From DAINBT01 sp036732785 (GTDB taxonomy: Bacteria; Planctomycetota; Phycisphaerae; Sedimentisphaerales; SM23-30), in the NCBI GenBank assembly GCA_964537505.1, contig CAZICK010000080.1:1-17719 (forward strand): a stretch of DNA of 17,719 bases. The letters run 5' to 3'. Made by a program: the position numbers and the translations under genes. Every line of letters starts with the position of its first letter. Position 1 is the first letter of the stretch. The notes below the pieces were generated by a model. It was given only the letters and a program-made list of their open reading frames with translations. It was not told the origin of the DNA and did no database searches. Of this stretch, positions 1 to 6,761 are shown one piece after another.

Positions 1-104
1 GATACAGCAGTTCTTAGCCTCGTGTTCTGTACAGATTCTTATGAGGAACCAAAAATGTAGCGGACACCTGTAATTTACGCTTCAATGCGCCATGGCGCGG
101 GGCT
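1..104. other. Left-edge intergenic stretch with a GC-rich palindrome
   Basis: No gene is recognised here. The stretch lies downstream of the minus-strand release-factor-like gene. It contains a perfect 12-bp palindrome, GCGCCATGGCGC at 87-98. A palindrome with no unpaired loop makes a poor terminator, and no T-tract follows it on either strand, so its role is open. An open frame on the minus strand crosses this stretch but runs out of frame through the release-factor gene and looks like a shadow. Confidence 0.3.
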
Positions 105-479
105 TTAGACGGATTTATCCAACCAAGGCGGATATCGGGTGGTTCTGCGTCTTCTTCTGTCTTTCTGCTTCCTGATTTTTTGTATCTTTTTTGCTTGCAG
201 GCTCTCTTTTCCAAGTAATTTATTCTCCAGCAGTTCACACATTTGGTTTCTCGCATAATAACGGTTCAGTGGCTGGCTGCGGCTCTTTTGAACCTTCACT
301 GTCAACCCGCTGGGAATATGTTTTAAGTGCACACAGGTAGAGGTTTTATTGGTTTTCTGTCCTCCTGGGCCAGTGCTTCGAACGAATGTTTCTTCAATAT
401 CATTCTCAAGCAGATTGCAGTTATGCATACGCTGCTGGAGTTCTTGGGTTTTCCGTTCTGTAACGCCAAAATTAATCAT
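105..479 (-). CDS. GGQ release-factor-like ribosome rescue protein (ArfB/MTRFR-like)
   Basis: The 124-residue protein is a stand-alone class I release-factor catalytic domain with no codon-recognition domain. Residues 36-41 read TGPGGQ, carrying the GGQ motif that enters the peptidyl transferase centre and hydrolyses peptidyl-tRNA. The following TNKTS and the stretch LKHIPSGLTVKVQKSRSQ (52-69) are typical of the family. The tail (about 97-118) is rich in Lys and Arg, as in ArfB/ICT1 proteins, where it enters the empty mRNA channel; mitochondrial MTRFR has a closely similar core. Release of stalled ribosomes is therefore the likely role, by family knowledge. The ATG at 479 has no clear Shine-Dalgarno sequence. 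It lies 21 nt after the stop of the restriction enzyme on the same strand, so cotranscription is likely. The exact subfamily cannot be settled here. Confidence 0.85.
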   Translation of the reverse strand: MINFGVTERKTQELQQRMHNCNLLENDIEETFVRSTGPGGQKTNKTSTCVHLKHIPSGLTVKVQKSRSQPLNRYYARNQMCELLENKLLGKESLQAKKIQKIRKQKDRRRRRTTRYPPWLDKSV

Positions 480-500
480 ATAAGAGATAGTCTGGTATAA

Positions 501-3500
501 CTACATATTGCTGCTTAAAGTATTGTAGTTTTCAAGAATAGCTTTAGCTATGCTGTTCTCAAAAATACTTTCGGTTTGCTTAGCTATTCCGCTAAATGTA
601 GATAAGATATATAGCACATCGTCCTTTTCAATTCCATAAAGCAGGAAATAGGCTGCATCCAGTTCGGCGGTAAGTTTTAATCTTTCCGGAGCTTTCCACT
701 TGTGAATACCCTTTTTAAAATTCGCTGCTTTAGCAAGGCCGATCATATCATTACTCGTACAGGTTAGCTTAAGCACCCTTTGAGAAATCCACTGTTTCAA
801 CGATTGTTTTTTATCCCACGGACAGGGGGCATCATAGAAATCAGGTGAGAACATCGGTATTTGTTCAAGCAGAAAATAATTGAGGTTCACATTGCCTATT
901 TTCTGACGCATTATATAGTCATAAGCAAACGAGTTGAGATTCGCCAGAAAACAGGATTGATGCCGGGCGGAAAGCGATTCATCGAACAATATAAGTGGCG
1001 CAGAGTTAATCACACCATAGTTAGGGATAAATGCTGCAATCATTGTTCGTTGGTTAGTAGGGCTTGTTACATTCTTATAGGCCAAAAACATGGGATGTGG
1101 GTAATTATTCAGGGTTTTTTCGATGTTTTCGGCATCAGTCCACCATCGAGGCTCGATATAATATTCGGGGTTCTGGTGTGAGGCTTCGGAAGTAGCATCG
1201 GTTTGTCCCTGCCTGAACCAGTTTTCTTCATTTATGATGACACTGGCTGCTCGATGGTCGTACATCTGGATCATTTTGGCTTCATATAAGGGCAGAAAGG
1301 TTTTTTTGCCTTTTTTCCAGACAGGGCCTTGTCTTTTGTATCTCATGGCCTTCATCCGGTCTTCTGTGTGGAACAATTCGGCATCGTTGGTTTGATGAAA
1401 CATCGTAAAGAATTTTAAGCCCCAGGGATTGCCGCCTTCTTTTCGATTTTTATCAATCAATACAGGGACCCGTCTGTAAACAGATTTGGTAATTTCGGCA
1501 TCTCTGCTACTGCGAAATACAGGGCAGGTTTTTGTATTTGGATTGAGCATTTTGATATCAGAAGGGGTTAGACTGATGCTGCGATTTTTGTCTTTTAGAT
1601 CATGAATTTTGTGGGCAAAGAAACAGAAATCAATTTTTTCGTTCTTGAGGTTAATGCCTGAGAACAATAGTATTGAGAACTTAAACCTTCCATCCACATC
1701 AATAAATATTTTCTTTCTGTTTTCAAAATCGTATAAACCGATGAGACGCTTTTCATCTATTAGGGTACCGAAGAAATCTTTTGTTGTTTTATCAGTAGCT
1801 ATTCCGGAGGGAACAAGTAGTCCAACCATTCCATCCAGCCCGATGATAGAATAAGCCAGTTCAGCAAAAATAGCATAAGTATTGATATCACCTTTGCCGG
1901 TCAAGGGGTATCTGTCGGAATGTCTGATATAATCAAGATTGCTTTCAGCCTGTTTTAAGGCATTTTGATATAATTCGAATAGTTCAGGATTTCTCTTTTG
2001 GAGATTGTTTATCAATTCCCGGCGTTTTGCGGCGTTGTTGGCTGTTGCTATCTTCATATCCCTACCATCGAAGAATTCTCTTTCCTGCAACTTCATTCGC
2101 TCCCACGGGGGATTGCCAATGACACAATCAAAGCCGCCGTTTTCCCTGGAAAATACTTCCGGGAATGTTTTTTGCCAGTTGAGAGCATCGGGGTGGACAT
2201 TGGGGTCATCTACAAGACTGTTTCCGCAGACGATGTTCTCAGATAAATCGGCAAGACTCCTGCCCTTTACCGCTGACCTTAGCCAAAGGGAAAGCTGTGT
2301 TATTTCCACAGCTTCACGATAAAGGTCAACACCATATATATTGCTGGTAAGTATAATATCGGGGATTTGACCTTTTAAGGTATCTACATCAACGCCCTGA
2401 TAGGAAAGGTGGTAAAGGATATCGAGATAAAGTTCCTCAAGTGTATCGTATGCCTGAATTAAGAAAGCACCGTTTCCACAGGCAGGGTCAACTATCTTAA
2501 TATGTTTGAGAAGGTCGAGACACTTACTCCAGTAGTCTTTTGCATTTTTATCGTTTTCGGCAGTCTCTGCATTTTCCCGCTGGATACCCATAGAATCAGC
2601 CAAGGAATCAAAACGGCTAACTGCAAGTTTATATATAGTGTTGTGTGTTATAAATTCCGTAAAATCCTTTGGGGTATAGTAAATTCCGAACTTTTTACGT
2701 TCAGCCGATTTAGACATTTTTACCTGCTTTTCAGGTTCAATGTGCTCTGCGAAAAGACCACCGGTACGAATTCGTTCAATGTCATTGACAGAACGTTCAA
2801 ATATATGACCAAGTACTTCAACGTTAATTTCGTTACAGAAGTCGTAGTCTCCTATATTTCTAAAGAAATCTGTTTTTTGATCATCGAGATCAAGATTGTC
2901 AATTTCCTCGTCTTTTCGGAATAAGCCGCCGTTGTAGGGAGCTATATCTGCATTGGAATTTCCCTTATCGATGCTGATGAAAAGTTCTTTGAAATTCTGC
3001 CATCGTGGATTTGTTACTTTTGCAAAAGGCCGTATCTGTTCCCATGCCCTTTTGAGAGAAGCAGGTGGCAGAAGTCCTCTATCTTCACAAAAGGCAATAA
3101 AAATTACCCTGTCTATGAGCTTCTGGGCAATGTATATTGCTTTATCCAAAGTTTTGTCGTGTTTTGTTTTGAGATAATGAATTAAGTTTAGCCTGTTAAG
3201 GTGGTAGTGGCTATATAGCGAATCTCCTACTTCTTTTTCTTTCGTATATGACTTTTGCAGAAGAATATCAGCACGCGGAATCTGCTGAAGTTTTGTGGTT
3301 AAAAGTCCATCTCTCTGAAATATGTAGTAAAACTTCTTGAAGTTGTCTATATGCCGAAGCTGTTGGAGAGTAAACAATTCATAAGTCCTGGAACCCGAAT
3401 TGCGGTGATAAAGCCTAAAACTTACAAAGTTACAAACAACCCCCCAGGGACATTCAGTCAATATGTTTAGATAGTCCCAGCACTGCTGAACAGGTGTTCT

Positions 3501-3938
3501 TCCATTGGTTTTGTCTCGATCTACGTTTGTAGCAGGACCTTTTAATTCGACAACCATCTGAACGATTTTGCTTGAGGGGGAGAAATTGCCTATTACTGCA
3601 TCTGCTTGCCCACCATTGACATTGTATTTCTGTTCCGCATCCCATTGGTCTGAATTCTCTGAAAAAAGCTTGTATCCGAGAGCATCACCGAATATTTCCT
3701 TAAAGAACTCCCCTTCAAGATTCGATTCCGTGCGTTGTTTAATCTTGTCGGAACTTTCAATATCAGCCCACTTGCAAAAGATTTCATGAGCCTTTCGGAA
3801 TTGCTCATTATCGAATAATATCATGTTTACTTTGGTCTTTTCTTCTAAAAGCTTAGGTAGGAAGATAGTGCGTTTACGAAGATTATCTCCGAAATGTGAG
3901 GTATTTATTCCTGGAAAGAGGTTATCCTGTACTGCCAT
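501..3938 (-). CDS. Type IIG (Eco57I-like) restriction-modification enzyme
   Basis: This 1145-residue protein combines nuclease, adenine methyltransferase and target recognition in one chain, the usual layout and size for type IIG enzymes. An N-terminal PD-(D/E)XK nuclease is suggested by QADAVIG (111-117), VELKGP (130-135) and the helix motif QQCWDYL (151-157). Helical linker sequence follows to about 400. The methyltransferase has motif X-like KFGIYYTP (416-423), AdoMet-binding DPACGNGAFL (484-493), and catalytic motif IV NPPW (609-612), indicating N6-adenine methylation. The C-terminal third (about 760-1100) is the probable target-recognition domain. PglX of BREX is the main alternative, but it normally lacks an N-terminal ELK nuclease and comes with other brx genes, which are absent here. 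The ATG at 3938 has only a weak GGA upstream. The gene is visibly more AT-rich than pheT or the GH95 genes, consistent with transfer. The recognition sequence cannot be read from the protein. Confidence 0.88.
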   Translation of the reverse strand: MAVQDNLFPGINTSHFGDNLRKRTIFLPKLLEEKTKVNMILFDNEQFRKAHEIFCKWADIESSDKIKQRTESNLEGEFFKEIFGDALGYKLFSENSDQWDAEQKYNVNGGQADAVIGNFSPSSKIVQMVVELKGPATNVDRDKTNGRTPVQQCWDYLNILTECPWGVVCNFVSFRLYHRNSGSRTYELFTLQQLRHIDNFKKFYYIFQRDGLLTTKLQQIPRADILLQKSYTKEKEVGDSLYSHYHLNRLNLIHYLKTKHDKTLDKAIYIAQKLIDRVIFIAFCEDRGLLPPASLKRAWEQIRPFAKVTNPRWQNFKELFISIDKGNSNADIAPYNGGLFRKDEEIDNLDLDDQKTDFFRNIGDYDFCNEINVEVLGHIFERSVNDIERIRTGGLFAEHIEPEKQVKMSKSAERKKFGIYYTPKDFTEFITHNTIYKLAVSRFDSLADSMGIQRENAETAENDKNAKDYWSKCLDLLKHIKIVDPACGNGAFLIQAYDTLEELYLDILYHLSYQGVDVDTLKGQIPDIILTSNIYGVDLYREAVEITQLSLWLRSAVKGRSLADLSENIVCGNSLVDDPNVHPDALNWQKTFPEVFSRENGGFDCVIGNPPWERMKLQEREFFDGRDMKIATANNAAKRRELINNLQKRNPELFELYQNALKQAESNLDYIRHSDRYPLTGKGDINTYAIFAELAYSIIGLDGMVGLLVPSGIATDKTTKDFFGTLIDEKRLIGLYDFENRKKIFIDVDGRFKFSILLFSGINLKNEKIDFCFFAHKIHDLKDKNRSISLTPSDIKMLNPNTKTCPVFRSSRDAEITKSVYRRVPVLIDKNRKEGGNPWGLKFFTMFHQTNDAELFHTEDRMKAMRYKRQGPVWKKGKKTFLPLYEAKMIQMYDHRAASVIINEENWFRQGQTDATSEASHQNPEYYIEPRWWTDAENIEKTLNNYPHPMFLAYKNVTSPTNQRTMIAAFIPNYGVINSAPLILFDESLSARHQSCFLANLNSFAYDYIMRQKIGNVNLNYFLLEQIPMFSPDFYDAPCPWDKKQSLKQWISQRVLKLTCTSNDMIGLAKAANFKKGIHKWKAPERLKLTAELDAAYFLLYGIEKDDVLYILSTFSGIAKQTESIFENSIAKAILENYNTLSSNM

Positions 3939-3993
3939 TTAGATGTCCATTCTATTCATAAGTTAGTTTAAATACTCATTCCCGCCTGGACTT

Positions 3994-4013
3994 CCCTTTC
4001 GACAAGCTCAGGG
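3994..4013. repeat. REP-like imperfect palindrome
   Basis: The segment CCCTTTCGACAAGCTCAGGG has complementary CCCT/AGGG ends around a TCGA core and lies just upstream of the restriction gene. Similar CCCTGAGCTTGTCGAAAGGG-type words recur between genes in many bacterial assemblies (recollection, not checked). Only one copy is seen here. Confidence 0.35.
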
Positions 4014-4033
4014 TTTGCTCGGGGTGACAAGTT

Positions 4034-4177
4034 TCATACGAAACTGGTCATTTTCGCTTCGCAACTCGTTTCTACTTGCTCCCGGAGCAGTTCAACGCAG
4101 GGGGCTAAGTATTTTAGTTCCTGCTCTGTTGGCAATATGCCTGCCAATTCCGGCTGAGATGTTAGCGATTTCTTCAT
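4034..4177 (-). CDS. Possible small ORF, 47 residues
   Basis: An ATG at 4177 opens a 47-codon frame ending in TGA at 4034-4036. The product begins MKKSLTSQPELAG and is hydrophilic, with a run of Glu, Leu and Lys residues that looks protein-like. On the minus strand a TATAAT lies 10 nt before the ATG, with TTGCCG 16 nt further upstream, so the frame could be nearly leaderless. A second frame overlapping it is open for about 80 codons but has no usable start near its beginning. No family is recognised. It may equally be a decayed fragment or chance. Confidence 0.22.
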   Translation of the reverse strand: MKKSLTSQPELAGILPTEQELKYLAPCVELLREQVETSCEAKMTSFV

Positions 4178-4213
4178 GTCCAGCCATTATAACCAAAATT
4201 GATAACCCGGCAA

Positions 4214-4228
4214 CCACAATTATTGTGG
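4214..4228. promoter_or_regulatory. Perfect 7-bp dyad, operator-like
   Basis: CCACAAT-T-ATTGTGG is a perfect inverted repeat with a single central base. It sits in the gap between the divergent restriction gene and the GH95-like gene, about 175 bp upstream of the latter. The size and symmetry fit a dimeric repressor site; the regulator is unknown. Confidence 0.35.
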
Positions 4229-4296
4229 CTGAAATATTTTGAAAATGCCGGGCCCCGCTGACGAAAATTTCGCTCGTTCTCGTGATAAAGGCAATT

Positions 4297-4311
4297 TTTA
4301 GAGGCTCCCTT
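4297..4311. repeat. Dispersed repeat, copy 1
   Basis: TTTAGAGGCTCCCTT occurs here and again, identical over 15 bp, at 11759-11773. A flanking-overlapping part (AATTTTTAGAGGCT, 4293-4306) is found in reverse complement at 14596-14609. All three copies lie at gene edges or between genes. Confidence 0.55.
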
Positions 4312-4338
4312 GAATTTTTGAGACAGATTTGATATTCT
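4310..4338 (+). promoter_or_regulatory. Candidate sigma-70-type promoter for the GH95-like lipoprotein gene
   Basis: TTGAAT (4310-4315) and TATTCT (4333-4338) are separated by 17 bp, each matching the consensus at four of six positions. Transcription would start near 4345, leaving a leader of about 60 nt. The -35 box overlaps the end of the dispersed repeat. Confidence 0.35.
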
Positions 4339-4403
4339 ATTGGAAAAGAGGCTCAGCGGCGCAGTTGGGCTGAAACATAAAATGTTAGATGGCAGGTATG
4401 GTA

Positions 4404-6665
4404 ATGAAGAATAAATTGGTATTTCAGACACTCATCGCATGTCTTATGTTGTTTTTGTTCGGATGCAACACAATGGCTGCGGATTTGGGTTTGGCCCAGG
4501 AGAAGGTTGATTGGCCGGCATTTATGCAGCAGCATGATATGACCTTTGATACGCTGCCGCAAAATTGGACGCAAGCGCCTCATTTTGGAAATGCCATGAT
4601 TGGTTCGATGCTGTATCAGGCAGGCGATACCATTCGGCTTCAGGTGTTCCGGGCCGATGTTCAGGACCATCGCGACGATACATACGGCTGGACAGCCTAT
4701 AGTCGGCCACGTCTTATGATCGGGCATTTTTCACTTCATCCTGTTGGTAAACTCACCGGCTGTAACTGGCGGAAAGATTTGTGGAATGCCGAATTGACCG
4801 GGACGATCCAAACAGACAAGGGCGAGATTCGGATTCGTCATTTCACCCATGCCGATGATATGGCGATAGTAACGGAGTTGACGCCGTCGGCCGGTGAGAA
4901 GGAATGCAACTGGACCTGGCATCCGGCTGAGGCTCGAACAACGCGAAGTGGCTATCCGACTAAAGAGTCGGAGATCGCCGCATTCGCCAGGCGATATGGC
5001 GAGCACTACGTTAATACCATGAAGGTATTCAAGGCCAATCCGCCAGGTCGTCAGGAAGAAAAAGGCAATATTGGCGTATGGGTACAGGACCTCCTTGCCG
5101 GCGGACAATATGCGACGGCCTGGAGCGAGCAGGTTCAGAAAGAAACCCGCACCCACTTTGTCAGTATTGCAAACAGTTATCCCGAATCAACGGCTGCTGA
5201 GACGGCTGTTTCGGATGTTAAGCGTTTTGTGGAACTCGACATGGTGAATTGGATAAAAGCTCATCGCAAGTGGTGGCATGACTATTATCCCATGAGTTTT
5301 GTTAGTATTCCTGACAAAGGGCTGGAGTCGCTCTACTGGCAGACTATTTACCGCTTCGGCTGCACGGCGCGCACGGGCCGTTTCTATGTTGATACGTCCG
5401 GCATCTGGGCCCAGGGTGGGCCATGGCCCTACACGACGACCGACTGGAATATTCAGAGCGCGCACTGGGCGGTCTATGCAGCCAACCGCCTGGAGCAGGG
5501 GCAGGAATTGCTCAACAGGTTTTATGACAATCGCGAGGAATTGATTAAGGCGGTGCGCCCGGTGGCGTGGCAGGAAGACTCGGCGTACTTGCCGATTGAA
5601 GTGGCGGGTGACCTGATTGGGAATCGTCAACAGGATATGCGTTATTTTCATCTCGTGGGCAACCTTCCCTGGACCATGCACAACTTATGGTGGCAGTACC
5701 GCTATTCCATGGACGACGAGATGCTGCGTGAAAAAATCTATCCGCTGCTGCGTCGCAGCATCAATCTTTATCTCCATATTGTCAGTGAGGGAGATGACGG
5801 CAAACTTCACCTGCCGCCGACTTATTCGCCGGAGACGAGCATCTTCAAGGACTGCAACTTCGACTTGGCACTGTTCAAATGGGGCTGCTATACGCTGCTC
5901 AAGGCCAGTAAGCGGCTGGGGATCGACGACCCGCTGATCCCACGCTGGCGAGAGGTAGTCAGTCGCCTCGTTGATTTCTCCGCGGACGAGAAGGGATTCC
6001 GCTTGGGCAGCACCCAGACAGCCCGCGATCAACACAGGCATTTCTCGCACCTGCTCATGATTTACCCGCTTTACCTGGTTAACATCGAGCAGGAAGGAAC
6101 GGAGGATGTCCTGCGAAGGTCGTATACCCTCGCCCACGGCGGGGCTGGTTCGGACGCCGATGAAAACCTGCATGCGATGGTGCAGACCCACGCCGCTGCG
6201 ATCGGCTTGGCGATAGGAGATGGTGACCGGGCTTTGGAGGGATTGAAAAGATTGCAGAACGAACTTCATCCGAACGGTTTATGGTCATGCGGCGGCAACC
6301 CGTGCATCGAGTCTTCGCTATCCCTTGCCAGCATCATCCAGGACATGCTCATACAGAGTTGGAGCGATCCGGCGGCAGACGAGTCAGGGCCTATTCGCAT
6401 TTTCCCGGCAGTTCCATCGGCCTGGAAAGACATCGAGTTCCGTGATCTGCGAACAGAAGGAGCCTTCCTGGTCTCGGCAAAACGTGCAGACGGCCAAACC
6501 AAGTGGGTGCGGATCAAGAGTCTGTCAGGCGAGCCATGCCGGGTGCGGCCGGACCTGGACGGCGAGGTCCGTATTAAAAATGATCGCAATCTCAAACTCA
6601 AACAGGTATCGCCGGGAATCTATGAAATTGACATGAAAAAGGGTGATGAAGTTTTGTTATATTAA
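4404..6665 (+). CDS. Divergent GH95-like glycosidase, predicted lipoprotein
   Basis: The ATG at 4404 is preferred over 4389 because it gives a compact signal sequence (MKNKLVF then a Leu-rich helix) ending in the lipobox-like LFGC, about residue 21; GGCAGG lies upstream. Numbering below uses the 758-residue long form (add 5). The fold is the GH95 (alpha/alpha)6 barrel, recognised by aligned landmarks: SGIW...TTTDWN (337-354) against the family's QGIW...TTNIN, YSPE (479-482) with the likely general-acid Glu, HRHFSH (549-554), and CIESS (639-643) at the place of QIDGN. Thus the first Asn of TNIN is Asp and the base Asp is Glu, so the substrate or mechanism may differ from alpha-L-fucosidase. 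The N-terminal beta domain is poorly conserved. It acts outside the cytoplasmic membrane. It converges on a canonical GH95 gene, suggesting action on related glycans (inference). Confidence 0.78.
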   Translation: MKNKLVFQTLIACLMLFLFGCNTMAADLGLAQEKVDWPAFMQQHDMTFDTLPQNWTQAPHFGNAMIGSMLYQAGDTIRLQVFRADVQDHRDDTYGWTAYSRPRLMIGHFSLHPVGKLTGCNWRKDLWNAELTGTIQTDKGEIRIRHFTHADDMAIVTELTPSAGEKECNWTWHPAEARTTRSGYPTKESEIAAFARRYGEHYVNTMKVFKANPPGRQEEKGNIGVWVQDLLAGGQYATAWSEQVQKETRTHFVSIANSYPESTAAETAVSDVKRFVELDMVNWIKAHRKWWHDYYPMSFVSIPDKGLESLYWQTIYRFGCTARTGRFYVDTSGIWAQGGPWPYTTTDWNIQSAHWAVYAANRLEQGQELLNRFYDNREELIKAVRPVAWQEDSAYLPIEVAGDLIGNRQQDMRYFHLVGNLPWTMHNLWWQYRYSMDDEMLREKIYPLLRRSINLYLHIVSEGDDGKLHLPPTYSPETSIFKDCNFDLALFKWGCYTLLKASKRLGIDDPLIPRWREVVSRLVDFSADEKGFRLGSTQTARDQHRHFSHLLMIYPLYLVNIEQEGTEDVLRRSYTLAHGGAGSDADENLHAMVQTHAAAIGLAIGDGDRALEGLKRLQNELHPNGLWSCGGNPCIESSLSLASIIQDMLIQSWSDPAADESGPIRIFPAVPSAWKDIEFRDLRTEGAFLVSAKRADGQTKWVRIKSLSGEPCRVRPDLDGEVRIKNDRNLKLKQVSPGIYEIDMKKGDEVLLY

Positions 6666-6668
6666 AGG

Positions 6669-6700
6669 GCCGGTACGTACAATAAACCGGCATTTTCATT
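6669..6700 (+). terminator. Intrinsic terminator between the convergent GH95 genes
   Basis: GCCGGT (6669-6674) pairs with ACCGGC (6686-6691) around an 11-nt loop, followed by ATTTTCATT. It begins three bases after the stop of the plus-strand gene. Read from the other strand the same stem has a weaker T-run, so it may also act on the opposing gene. Confidence 0.65.
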
Positions 6701-6761
6701 CAGTATGGGTATATATGGGAATCCAATTGGGCACAATTTTTCAAAAGTCCGGTACTGATGG

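Noticed and set aside
14..256. 80-codon minus-strand frame at the left edge
   Set aside because: It overlaps the GGQ gene out of frame and is low in domain-like character.
501..3938. BREX PglX methyltransferase
   Set aside because: An N-terminal PD-(D/E)XK-like motif is present and no brx or pgl partner genes are in the window.
4731..6601. Long minus-strand frames opposite the GH95-like gene
   Set aside because: They are Arg/Pro-rich shadows of a well-supported gene, with no family features and no ribosome-binding sites.
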